Positions 1-7,333 are shown, numbered from the stretch's first letter. The stretch: DNA of 14,705 bases from Desulfobacteraceae bacterium (GCA_028572035.1 JAPVWE010000008.1:1-14705); one strand, 5' to 3'. Numbers and translations are program-made. The notes: a model not told the origin generated them from the letters alone.

Positions 1-52
1 TGGTTTGTAATTCTGAGAAAGAGTATAGCGAAATTACGGTTGTGTGTCAATC

Positions 53-84
53 ATGATCACTCTCATGTGTGATCACTCTCATGA
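53..84. repeat. Two-copy 16-bp tandem repeat
   Basis: The 14-mer TGATCACTCTCATG occurs exactly at 54-67 and again at 70-83, giving a 16-bp period. Each copy contains the palindrome TGATCA. No gene is adjacent on the left within the window, so a role such as an operator or a decayed repeat array cannot be assigned. Confidence 0.7.
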
Positions 85-165
85 CAGGGTAACGTCAAAG
101 TCCAGAAAATCTGCGTTCTATTTAACTTGACCGGTAACCTATGCTAATCTATATTTTATCATCTT

Positions 166-214
166 GGTCGCTTGTCGCCTTTTGCAATGGACTGCGGACC
201 ACTGACAAGTGACT
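166..214. repeat. Imperfect inverted repeat
   Basis: GGTCGCTTGTC (166-176) is matched by GACAAGTGACT (204-214) on the opposite strand at 9 of 11 positions, with a 27-nt loop. The loop contains GGACTGCGGACCACTGAC, which resembles widespread short intergenic repeats. Nothing protein-coding is visible from 1 to 539. Confidence 0.4.
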
Positions 215-271
215 TCCTGCTGTCCATGTGAACCCAATAAGACTCAAGAAACACAAGAATTCTGAACTTAG

Positions 272-293
272 CCGCCTGCGGCGGAACTTTTTT
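272..293 (+). terminator. GC hairpin followed by T tract (possible terminator)
   Basis: CCGCC (272-276), loop TGC, and GGCGG (280-284) form a perfect 5-bp stem, followed by AAC and six T residues (288-293). This has the shape of a rho-independent terminator, possibly for a plus-strand gene left of the window. The stem is short and three bases separate it from the T tract. It also abuts a repeat element, so it may simply be the edge of that element. Confidence 0.35.
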
Positions 294-354
294 GACAGGA
301 TCAACAAGATTAACAAGGTTTTCTTTATATCCTGAAAATCCCGTCTATCCTGTC
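291..354. repeat. MITE-like inverted repeat, GACAGGAT family
   Basis: GACAGGAT (294-301) is repeated inverted as ATCCTGTC (347-354). The interior has degenerate AACAAGAT / AACAAGG motifs facing TCCTGAAAATCC. Elements of this form (GACAGGATTAACAGGAT-like arms facing ATCCTGTTAATCCTGTC-like arms) are common non-coding repeats in environmental bacterial genomes. This copy is about 64 bp and has decayed arms. It encodes no protein. Confidence 0.55.
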
Positions 355-357
355 TGA

Positions 358-389
358 AAAATGGGATTTCCTATACTATGAACATATCG
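358..389. repeat. Left copy of ~32-bp duplicated segment
   Basis: Bases 358-389 match 491-522 at 25 of 32 positions by hand alignment (constant offset 133). The shared core reads TTCCTAYACTATRAAC. The two copies flank a palindromic block at 388-482. The right copy lies against the putative mfd promoter, so the left copy may be a duplicated or displaced version of that promoter-proximal region. Confidence 0.55.
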
Positions 390-482
390 CACCTTCGGTG
401 CGGACCTGTAGGGGTTCGATTTATGCGCCTGAGGCGCATTTATCGAACCCGCAATCACGGGCGGCATAAATGCCGCCCCTAC
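388..482. repeat. REP-like compound palindromic element (three hairpins)
   Basis: Three hairpins lie in a row. The first is CGCACC-TTC-GGTGCG (388-402). The second is an 18-bp arm at 412-429 facing 433-450 across a TGA loop, with two central mismatches. The third is GGGCGGCAT-AA-ATGCCGCCC (459-478), which is perfect. The last two are enclosed by outer ends GTAGGGG (408-414) and CCCCTAC (476-482). The outer inverted ends around inner palindromes suggest a small non-autonomous REP/BIME or MITE-like element. It would form strong structure if transcribed. Confidence 0.7.
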
Positions 483-490
483 AAGTACTT

Positions 491-522
491 AAAAAGGAAA
501 TTCCTACACTATAAACTTATTG
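491..522. repeat. Right copy of ~32-bp duplicated segment
   Basis: This is the partner of 358-389 (25 of 32 identical, offset 133). It ends one base before the extended -10 motif in front of mfd and covers the region where a -35 element would lie. Confidence 0.55.
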
Positions 523-531
523 TGTTATAAT
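523..531 (+). promoter_or_regulatory. Putative extended -10 promoter for mfd
   Basis: TGTTATAAT at 523-531 is a perfect extended -10 (TGN + TATAAT). No good TTGACA-like -35 lies 16-18 bp upstream; the best is CCTACA at 503-508. Transcription would be expected to start about 7 nt downstream, near 538-539, essentially at the mfd ATG at 540. This is a sequence-match call only. Confidence 0.5.
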
Positions 532-539
532 TACGGTTA

Positions 540-3500
540 ATGTCAGAAAAAATAGATAACCTGACTATAATAAAGAGGGGGATAAAGGATAATACAAGGC
601 TTATAGAGGTAACTGGCATAACTGGTTCTGCCCTGGCCTACCTATTATCTCAGCTCCTTACTGAAATAGTCCATCCCTGTCTGATAATCCTCCCTGACTC
701 CGAGGAGGCTGGAGAATTTCACAAAGACCTGGATTTTTTTCTTACCAACCAGAATAATGGAGGAGTATTCCTTTTTCCTTCCTATGGCATCTCTCCCCTG
801 ACAGGATTGAGCCCCCCAAAAGAGTTGACCAGCCAGAGGATAGAGGCCCTCTACTGTCTCTCAACCTCGAATGATCCAGTTGTCGTTACCTCATTAGAGG
901 CGCTCATGACCCGTCTTTTGCCCAAAGAGACATTCCTTAACTCGGTTGCCCACATTGCTGTTAATGAGGAGATTGACAGGGAGGATATGATAAGAGAATT
1001 ACTGACCCTTGGTTATTTCCGGACCTCACTGGTAGAGGAAAGGGGTGATTTTTCTGTAAGAGGTGGCGTTATTGATCTCTACCCACCTCTATATGATTCA
1101 GCTATCAGGGTTGAATTCTGGGGAAACACGGTAGAGTCCATAAGGCTTTTTAACCCGGTCGATCAGAGATCAAAGGCCGATATGAAGGAGCTCACTATTC
1201 TTCCTGCAAGCGAAATCATCCTGAGCCCTCCCAACATCAAGAGGGCCAGATCAATGGGGAGACTTCCAGCAGGTTCGGAACTGGGAGGTGATTTTCCCGG
1301 ACAGGAGGCATGGCTACACCATTTTTACTCCCATCTCGATGCCATCTTTGATTATCTTCCCAAAGAGAGCCATATATGCATTATCAAATCAGAGAATTTT
1401 GCTGAGAGCACCAGATCTATCTTGGAGAAGCTTACTAATGAGAGAGAAAGATTTCAGGATGAGGCCGTGGAAGAGGGCAAACCTTTTCCTCAAACTGACG
1501 GACTTTTTCTCGGTATGGAAGAGCTGGAAGAGGTCCTTGATGGATATTTTAGGATTGATTGTTTCGATCTCACTATCGGCACTGGCCGTGGAAAGGCAGG
1601 ATTGGCAGTAGATTTCAAGGAATCATTGGGACCAGATGTGGAATATGACTACAAGGATATGAGCCATCCAAAGGTCTCGCTTGCCCCTTTGGTGGCCAAG
1701 GTCAAGACATGGATTGAGGAGGGCAATCAGATCATACTCATCTGTAGAACGGAACAGCAGGCACAGCGGCTTAAAGAGATCTTGCTCAATTATCAACTTA
1801 CGGCCCTGAAGATACTGCCTGATTGGTCACAGATAAAAAAGAAAAAGGATCTGTTCATCTGTTTAGGATACCTTTCTCAAGGATTTAGATATCTGGATTC
1901 AGCCCTGATAATAGTTACAGAAGACGAGATCTTCGGAGAAAAAAAAGGGAGAGAAAAAAGGACTACAAGGGACAGGACCCAGGCCATCCCATGGACAGCA
2001 TTCAGTCAATTACAGGTAGGCGATTTGGTCGTCCATCAGGATCACGGCATCGGGCGCTATGGCGGACTTTCAAAGATGGAGATCGGGGGCAGGGTAAGAG
2101 ATTTTGTAATTATTGAGTATGCTCACAATGATCGCCTCTACATCCCGGCAGATCGGATTAACATCATTCAGAAATATATCGGACTGGATGATGAGAATCC
2201 CAAGTTAGACAGGCTCGGTGGAAAATCGTGGTCAGTGGCGAAAAAAAAGGCCAAGAGGTCAATAGAAGAGGTAGCAAAAGACCTTGTCAAACTCTATGCC
2301 ATGAGAAAATCCCTCAAGGGTTTTACCTTTTCAAAGGCGGATAACTACTATAGGGAGTTTGAGGCGGGCTTTGATTATGAGGAAACCCCAGATCAGATCA
2401 AGGCTATTGATGACGTACTTTCCAATATGGAGTCAGAGAGGCCAATGGACCGGCTTATCTGTGGCGATGTAGGCTTTGGCAAAACAGAAGTAGCCATAAG
2501 GGCCTCCTTTAAGGCTGTTATGGACGGAAAACAGGTGGCTCTCCTTGTCCCAACAACTGTCCTGGCTGAGCAACATTACCAGACATTTGTAAGGCGCTTT
2601 GATTCTTATCCTGTCAGGATCGCTGTGCTGAGTCGATTTATTACCAGATCAGAGCAAAGAAAGATAATAGGCGATGTGCATCTCGGTAAGATTGATATTG
2701 TTATTGGAACCCATAGAATCTTGTCTAATGACGTTCTATTTAAAGATCTGGGCCTACTGATCATTGATGAGGAACAGCGCTTTGGGGTCAGGCACAAGGA
2801 GAAACTGAAGAAGTATCGGCATTTCATTGATGTCATTGCTATGACAGCTACCCCTATTCCAAGGACCCTACATATGTCCTTGATGGGGGTCAGGGATCTG
2901 AGTATCATTCAAACCCCACCTGCTGACAGGCTATCTATTCAGACATATGTGACCAAATCTGATGACGGTATCATATCCCATGCTATAGAAAGGGAAATAG
3001 ACAGAGGAGGACAGATCTTTTTTGTCCACAATCGGGTCCAGACCATTGAGACAATGGCAGGTAAATTAAGAGGGCTTGTTCCCAGGGCCACGATTGACAT
3101 TGCCCATGGCCAGATGAGGGAGAGAGATTTAGAGAGGGCGATGATCAGGTTCTTGGCTAAGGAGACAGATGTCCTTGTATGCACCACAATAATAGACTCA
3201 GGGCTGGACATACCCTCAGCCAATACCATCATCATTAATCGGGTTGATCGCTTTGGCCTGGCTGAGATCTATCAGCTCAGAGGGAGAGTTGGCAGGTCCA
3301 ATGTGAAGGCCTATGCATATCTCCTGATTTCAGATGGCTCTACCCTAACAAATGATGCCTATAAGAGACTAAAGGTTTTGATGGATTTCTCTCAATTAGG
3401 TTCAGGAGTCAACATTGCCTTAGATGATCTGAGGATAAGAGGAGGGGGAAACATACTTGGTCTCTCTCAATCAGGTCACATCAAGGCTATTGGTTATGAA

Positions 3501-4007
3501 CTCTATCTGAAACTGATAGAACAGAGTATTGCAGAGCTCAAGGGGGAGGTATGGCAAGAGGAGATATTCCCAGAGATAAATAGTGATTTACCTGTCTTTA
3601 TTCCTCACAACTACATTGAGGAAAGTGATGTCAGGCTTGATATATACAGACGTCTATCTACCATTAAGGAAGAGTTGGAACTAAAGGAGATGGTAAGGGA
3701 AATTGGGGATAGGTTTGGGTCTCTACCAAAAGAGGTTCTCAACCTCATCTCTGTTATCAAGATCAAGATAGGCCTTAAAAGAATTGGCTCAACCAGGTTA
3801 GACCTCAAAGATGGCTCTATGATCTTTTCGTTCTCCAAGGACACCCGCCTGTCACCTCTTAAACTGGTTGATTTGGTTACTAATCATCCAGAGGATTTCT
3901 GTCTCTTGTCCGATCAAAAACTCAAGGTGATTAACAGACAAAAAGAGTCCCTTGCTATCCTTGAAGAGGCAGGGGAGATAATAGCCCAATTTGACCACTA
4001 TACATAA
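540..4007 (+). CDS. mfd: Transcription-repair coupling factor Mfd
   Basis: Mfd is an ATP-dependent DNA translocase that dislodges RNA polymerase stalled at lesions and recruits UvrA for nucleotide excision repair. At 1155 residues the protein is full length for the family (E. coli about 1148). The N-terminal UvrB-homology module includes EERGDFSVRGGVIDLYPP (about 165-185). The CarD-like RNA polymerase-interacting domain begins near residue 493 (VGDLVVHQDHGIGRYGG). The helicase core has Walker A GDVGFGKT (642-649), Walker B DEEQ (743-746) and motif VI QLRGRVGRS (about 911-919). A C-terminal TRCF domain lies at about 1015-1110. The ATG at 540 is the only reasonable start, because an in-frame TAA lies at 528-530. 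No Shine-Dalgarno sequence precedes it, and the -10 box ends 9 nt upstream. The gene stands alone between two repeat-filled gaps. Confidence 0.98.
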   Translation: MSEKIDNLTIIKRGIKDNTRLIEVTGITGSALAYLLSQLLTEIVHPCLIILPDSEEAGEFHKDLDFFLTNQNNGGVFLFPSYGISPLTGLSPPKELTSQRIEALYCLSTSNDPVVVTSLEALMTRLLPKETFLNSVAHIAVNEEIDREDMIRELLTLGYFRTSLVEERGDFSVRGGVIDLYPPLYDSAIRVEFWGNTVESIRLFNPVDQRSKADMKELTILPASEIILSPPNIKRARSMGRLPAGSELGGDFPGQEAWLHHFYSHLDAIFDYLPKESHICIIKSENFAESTRSILEKLTNERERFQDEAVEEGKPFPQTDGLFLGMEELEEVLDGYFRIDCFDLTIGTGRGKAGLAVDFKESLGPDVEYDYKDMSHPKVSLAPLVAKVKTWIEEGNQIILICRTEQQAQRLKEILLNYQLTALKILPDWSQIKKKKDLFICLGYLSQGFRYLDSALIIVTEDEIFGEKKGREKRTTRDRTQAIPWTAFSQLQVGDLVVHQDHGIGRYGGLSKMEIGGRVRDFVIIEYAHNDRLYIPADRINIIQKYIGLDDENPKLDRLGGKSWSVAKKKAKRSIEEVAKDLVKLYAMRKSLKGFTFSKADNYYREFEAGFDYEETPDQIKAIDDVLSNMESERPMDRLICGDVGFGKTEVAIRASFKAVMDGKQVALLVPTTVLAEQHYQTFVRRFDSYPVRIAVLSRFITRSEQRKIIGDVHLGKIDIVIGTHRILSNDVLFKDLGLLIIDEEQRFGVRHKEKLKKYRHFIDVIAMTATPIPRTLHMSLMGVRDLSIIQTPPADRLSIQTYVTKSDDGIISHAIEREIDRGGQIFFVHNRVQTIETMAGKLRGLVPRATIDIAHGQMRERDLERAMIRFLAKETDVLVCTTIIDSGLDIPSANTIIINRVDRFGLAEIYQLRGRVGRSNVKAYAYLLISDGSTLTNDAYKRLKVLMDFSQLGSGVNIALDDLRIRGGGNILGLSQSGHIKAIGYELYLKLIEQSIAELKGEVWQEEIFPEINSDLPVFIPHNYIEESDVRLDIYRRLSTIKEELELKEMVREIGDRFGSLPKEVLNLISVIKIKIGLKRIGSTRLDLKDGSMIFSFSKDTRLSPLKLVDLVTNHPEDFCLLSDQKLKVINRQKESLAILEEAGEIIAQFDHYT

Positions 4008-4020
4008 AGAATTGGGTAGG

Positions 4021-4237
4021 CGTTCACGGGTTCAGAGGTTCAAGGTTCCATTCTCGTCCCTGGACTCCATTTAGAATGCGTATTTACGAGAAAAGCGTCA
4101 TCTTAGTCAGGCCTAATCCAAAATTTGGTGCCAAATTGGCAATTACTTGGGAAAATGAGCATTTTTAACGAAGACTTCTGGCCTTCAATGCCTTCTTTGT
4201 CCTTAACCCTGAACGTTGAACCGTGAACCTGTGAACG
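4021..4237. repeat. MITE-like element with ~28-bp inverted ends (GTTCACGGTTCA family)
   Basis: The left end, from CGTTCACGGGTTCA at 4021-4034, is the inverted match of TGAACCTGTGAACG at 4224-4237 with one mismatch. The similarity continues inward through GGTTCAA and GTTC on the left and TTGAACC and GAAC on the right, with one indel. The ~160-bp interior has no ORF. It holds the perfect palindrome TGCCAA-A-TTGGCA (4129-4141) next to CCAAAATTTGG (4118-4128). The size and terminal symmetry suggest a non-autonomous mobile repeat. No transposase is present, and I could not recognise a target-site duplication. Confidence 0.6.
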
Positions 4238-4350
4238 GTTACAAAATTGGTAACTGTTCAGATAGCCACCAAGGCACAAAGAATAGAAAGGTATTAAAAG
4301 AATAATTCTGTAATCTTAGAGCCTTGGTGTCTTAGTGGCTGAATAGTTAC
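4232..4350. repeat. Inverted-repeat element of the GCCACTAAGACACCAAG family
   Basis: GTAACTGTTCAG (4250-4261) is inverted as CTGAATAGTTAC (4339-4350) with one mismatch. Inside, GCCACCAAGGCACAAAG faces CTTGGTGTCTTAGTGGC. The left tip also forms an 11-bp hairpin with the end of the preceding element: TGAACGGTTAC (4232-4242) and GTAACTGTTCA (4250-4260), 10 of 11 paired, 7-nt loop. The right half, read on the minus strand, matches the start of the element at 14557. The two repeats fill most of the 467-nt gap at 4008-4474. The rest (4351-4474) is AT-rich leader for the next gene with no clear terminator. Confidence 0.65.
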
Positions 4351-4474
4351 AAGAATTGATTATTGTGGAAGGTAAAAGGAAAACCAGATTCTCCTTGCAA
4401 TCTCCGTAATAATATCGTAATTTAAATGTGTTAGACCATTTTTTTATATAGATCTTTAGAGGATTGCTACCAGC

Positions 4475-5428
4475 ATGATGAGATATTTCTTTTATTCATT
4501 TCTTTGCCTCTTTTTTCTTTTGACGTGGCCAGCTTGCTCCTCCAAGACAGGATCAAGTCAAGGTGTTGTAATCAGGGTAGGAGATCGATTGATTACTGAG
4601 GGGGATATAGAGGGAATCGTGAGCATTACCTCCCTTGAGAATGGAATTCCTAAGAAGGCAGTATGGTCATCTATCAATAGCCTTGTAGGTAGAATCGTGA
4701 ATGACTCTCTTATACTTGAATATGGAAGAGATATGGGGATTACCTTGAGTGAGGTTGAATTGGAGAGGGCTATACAAGATATTGTCAAGGATTATCCGGA
4801 AAGCAGCTTTGAGGAAACACTGCTAACCAATTGTATAGATTATGATGGATGGAAGGAAAGATTGAGGGAAAAGCTTTTAATAAAAAAGGTTGTTAGAAAG
4901 CAGGCCGATTCCCTGGCCCCTATTTCCTATCATGCCATTAAATCTTACTATGAGGAGAGAAAGGAGGATTTCAGGCATCCTCCAAGGGCGAAACTTATGC
5001 ATATCGTTACTAGAACGAGAAAAGAGGCTCAGGCCGTTCTCACCCGGGTTAAAGGGGCAGAAGACATGGCCAGGATAGTAAAGGAGCAATCGATTTATTC
5101 TGGAATCCAGGGAGATTATGGCTTGAACTGGACCACCAAGGATATGCTTCCACGTCCACTGTCTAATATACTATTCTCGATTCCGCTTGGTAAACTGAGT
5201 ACTATTATTGAAACCCCATATGGCTTTCATATTATAAAAGTGCTACAAAGGGAGCCAGCAGGGGTGAAAGGACTTTTGGAGATAATGGGTGAAATAGAAA
5301 ATAGGCTCCTTAGTGAAGCAATAGAGAGGCATTATACAGCGTGGCTTAATCAATTGAGAAGTAACTATACTGTTACAGTCAACTACACGTTATTAGATAG
5401 AATTAGGACCAGTAATGAGGGCACTTAG
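4475..5428 (+). CDS. Parvulin-type peptidyl-prolyl isomerase, probable lipoprotein (SurA/PrsA-like)
   Basis: Predicted periplasmic foldase that isomerises X-Pro bonds in exported proteins. Residues 1-20 are a hydrophobic signal segment ending in WPAC, so Cys21 is a plausible lipidation site, although the -3 and -2 residues (W, P) are not canonical. A SurA-like helical N-terminal domain covers roughly 25-155, and a single parvulin (PpiC) domain covers about 170-270. Both conserved parvulin histidines appear to be present: His176 in AKLMHIV and His252 in YGFHIIKV. The usual GGDLGW loop is altered to QGDYGLNW. ATG ATG at 4475/4478 is preceded by AGAGGA (4458-4463); the first ATG gives the better spacing. 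The stop overlaps the next gene by 14 nt, implying co-expression. Tandem parvulin genes downstream of mfd are a familiar arrangement in Deltaproteobacteria. The specific clients are unknown. Confidence 0.88.
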   Translation: MMRYFFYSFLCLFFLLTWPACSSKTGSSQGVVIRVGDRLITEGDIEGIVSITSLENGIPKKAVWSSINSLVGRIVNDSLILEYGRDMGITLSEVELERAIQDIVKDYPESSFEETLLTNCIDYDGWKERLREKLLIKKVVRKQADSLAPISYHAIKSYYEERKEDFRHPPRAKLMHIVTRTRKEAQAVLTRVKGAEDMARIVKEQSIYSGIQGDYGLNWTTKDMLPRPLSNILFSIPLGKLSTIIETPYGFHIIKVLQREPAGVKGLLEIMGEIENRLLSEAIERHYTAWLNQLRSNYTVTVNYTLLDRIRTSNEGT

Positions 5429-6389
5429 AGTAATTCTTTCTCTTAAGCTATTGCTTATTCTACTTTCAGTAACTCCTGGCCTTCTCCGGGCCGAGATAAC
5501 CAACAGAATTGTGGCTATTGTCAACGTCGATATAATCACCCTGCATGAACTCAATACCTCGATGAAAAGGTTAACCGGGTTGAGCGTAAAGGGTTTGCAG
5601 CAGAAAGATGAGACAAATTTCTATGGGGTACGCAGGAGTGTTCTGGGTAGCCTGATCAACGAAAAGATAGCAAAACAAGAGATAACCAGATTGGGAATAA
5701 AGGTAGCAAAAAAGCAGGTAGAGGAGGCGATTGAGAAGGTAAAAAGGGAGAATAATTTAACACAGGAGCAGTTACTATACAGCCTGAAAATGGAAGGGAT
5801 CACCTTAAAGGAGTATAAAGAGAGGATAAGAGGGGAGATTGAACGTTTTCAGTTGGTAAATCATGAGGTAAAATCAAAGATAGTCATAACAGAAGAAAAC
5901 GTGAGAGAGTACTATGAGAAACACACCAAAAAATATACAGAGGCAGATAAGGTTCGGCTGGCCAGGCTTTTCTTAGAGATTAGAAATCCAGATGATAAGG
6001 AAGAGATTGCTCAAGTGAAAGACCTAGGACGGGAGGTATTGGAGAGACTTAAAGAGGGCCGCGATTTTTTCGAGATGGCCAGGATATATTCCCAGGGGCC
6101 TGCTGCTCCGGAAGGAGGTCATCTGGGGTGGATAGAATTAAGTCATCTTGAACCCGAGTTGAGAAAAAGAATAGCTAAACTCTCTCCAGGGGAATTTACT
6201 GATTTACATCCTGCTTCCTCCGGATTCCAGATAATAAAGCTCATACAAGAGAAAAAAACGGGGGTAAAAGGTCTTGAAGAGGTAAGGGATGCAATCTACT
6301 CCAAATTATTCAAGGAGAAAGTCGAAAAGAGATATGCTACTTGGTTAAATAAACTCAGGGAGCAATCTTTTATCAAGGTGATATTTTAA
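5415..6389 (+). CDS. SurA-like periplasmic parvulin/chaperone
   Basis: Predicted periplasmic chaperone for outer-membrane proteins. It has a signal peptide at residues 1-26 (hydrophobic core LLLILLSVTPGLL, likely cleavage after LLRA). The start of the mature protein, ITNRIVAIVNVDIITLHEL, is typical of SurA N-terminal domains (about 27-170). One parvulin domain lies at about 178-282 with the GGHLGW loop at 234-239, followed by a C-terminal helix. At 324 residues with one parvulin domain it is shorter than E. coli SurA, which has two. Both histidines normally conserved in the parvulin active site are replaced: Leu185 (ARLFL) and Gln272 (GFQIIK). Isomerase activity may therefore be weak or absent. 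The ATG at 5415 lies inside the end of the upstream parvulin gene (14-nt overlap). A RodZ-like gene starts 1 nt after its stop, so the three genes are probably one operon. Confidence 0.88.
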   Translation: MRALRVILSLKLLLILLSVTPGLLRAEITNRIVAIVNVDIITLHELNTSMKRLTGLSVKGLQQKDETNFYGVRRSVLGSLINEKIAKQEITRLGIKVAKKQVEEAIEKVKRENNLTQEQLLYSLKMEGITLKEYKERIRGEIERFQLVNHEVKSKIVITEENVREYYEKHTKKYTEADKVRLARLFLEIRNPDDKEEIAQVKDLGREVLERLKEGRDFFEMARIYSQGPAAPEGGHLGWIELSHLEPELRKRIAKLSPGEFTDLHPASSGFQIIKLIQEKKTGVKGLEEVRDAIYSKLFKEKVEKRYATWLNKLREQSFIKVIF

Positions 6390-6390
6390 C

Positions 6391-7290
6391 ATGGATAAAT
6401 CTCACAACAATAGAAAGGCAGAGGAGATTCCAGAAGATACCAGTCTGGGTAGCCTTTTAAGAAGATCCAGGGAAGAACGCCATATTGACTTAGATGAGGC
6501 AGTTAGTGCGACAAGGATAAGGCGGAATTACCTTGAGGCGTTGGAAAATGAGGAATGGAGTAAGCTACCTTCACAGGTTTTTGTCAAGGGTTTCCTAAGA
6601 TCCTACGCTGAATTCTTGGGACTGGATAAAGAAATGGTACGAAATTGTTATCTGAGGACCTCCCCCTCTCAGAAATATGAACCGCGCGTGTTGAAGGAAG
6701 TAAGACCACAATCAGGAAGATGGCATCTGACCATTACTATTCCTGTTTTGGCTTTAGCCCTAATCGCTGCTATTATTTATCTACAGAGGAGCAATATCTC
6801 AATTGTTGGGAAGGCCTTTCAGTATCTAGAGATGCAAAGCATTGTAGAAAAAAAGGGGAATGCAGTACAGGAGCAAGATGACAGAGGTCAGGAAGATACA
6901 AAGGAGGAAGTCGTTTCCTCCAAGGATGAACAGGTCGCAGAAAAGGAAGAGAAAACTGCCTCAAAACCGGAATCCCTTGAGGATACTTTAGTTCCTGAGG
7001 AATCAGCTATTTTGGGCGAGGCAAAAGAAGAACAACCTCTATCGCCTCAATTGATGCTTACTGCCAATATTACTAGCCAGACCTGGATTGCGATATATAT
7101 CGATGAGGAACCGGTTAAGGAATACCTTTTCCAGCCGGGGCAGACTGTGAGGTGGACGGCACATAAGGGCTTTGACATTCTGGTAGGTAATGCGGATGGA
7201 ATCGAATTTTTCCTGAACGGAAAGGAAGTTGGTTACCTCGGCCCTGAAGGAAAGGTGGTAAGGGTGAAGCTTCCAGAGGGCTATGAATGA
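6391..7290 (+). CDS. rodZ: RodZ-like HTH / single-pass membrane protein
   Basis: RodZ links the MreB cytoskeleton to the cell-wall elongation machinery and helps set rod shape. Here an N-terminal cytoplasmic helix-turn-helix domain (about residues 18-80, with LGSLLRRSREERHIDLDEAV and VFVKGFLRSYAEFLGLD) is followed by a basic stretch. One transmembrane segment (about 111-132) comes next, then a highly charged Glu/Lys/Asp-rich linker (about 150-215). A C-terminal beta-rich DUF4115 domain lies at about 220-295 (TWIAIYIDEEPVKEYLFQPG). This is the standard RodZ order and length. The ATG follows the upstream stop by one base and has AAGGTGA at 6375-6381 with 9-nt spacing. No mreBCD or penicillin-binding protein gene is nearby, so the cytoskeletal role rests on domain architecture. 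Some proteins of this shape have been annotated simply as HTH proteins with DUF4115. Confidence 0.85.
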   Translation: MDKSHNNRKAEEIPEDTSLGSLLRRSREERHIDLDEAVSATRIRRNYLEALENEEWSKLPSQVFVKGFLRSYAEFLGLDKEMVRNCYLRTSPSQKYEPRVLKEVRPQSGRWHLTITIPVLALALIAAIIYLQRSNISIVGKAFQYLEMQSIVEKKGNAVQEQDDRGQEDTKEEVVSSKDEQVAEKEEKTASKPESLEDTLVPEESAILGEAKEEQPLSPQLMLTANITSQTWIAIYIDEEPVKEYLFQPGQTVRWTAHKGFDILVGNADGIEFFLNGKEVGYLGPEGKVVRVKLPEGYE

Positions 7291-7322
7291 CGTATCAAAG
7301 CCTAAAGCTGATAGTCGCCATT

Positions 7323-7328
7323 GGAGGG
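7323..7328 (+). promoter_or_regulatory. Ribosome binding site deciding the TTG start of tyrS
   Basis: GGAGGG at 7323-7328 lies 5 nt upstream of TTG at 7334. No ATG in this frame fits the conserved TyrRS N-terminus (KNVYDIFKERGFIEQ), so the strong Shine-Dalgarno supports the rare start codon. Confidence 0.75.
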
Positions 7329-7333
7329 ATTAA

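Noticed and set aside
388..482. Hairpin-rich block considered as a structured RNA gene or CRISPR repeat
   Set aside because: The hairpins differ in sequence, there are no regularly spaced spacers, and nothing resembles a tRNA or known ncRNA; a REP/MITE-like element fits better.
32..538. 10-mer AATTACGGTT at 32-41 and again at 529-538, considered as a second promoter copy
   Set aside because: The match is only ten bases, flanking sequence does not align, and the first copy lacks a TATAAT box; chance is a sufficient explanation.
1288..1611. 107-codon plus-strand ORF in another frame within mfd
   Set aside because: It lies wholly inside mfd, has no family features, and the mfd frame is clearly the coding one across this stretch.
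2606..3844. Three minus-strand ORFs antisense to mfd
   Set aside because: They are open only because the mfd codons read that way on the opposite strand; their translations show low-complexity, Ser/Ile/Leu-rich patterns typical of shadow ORFs.
7291..7333. T-box or other riboswitch in front of tyrS
   Set aside because: Only 43 nt separate the genes, too short for a T-box, and no T-box core or anticodon-like stem is visible.
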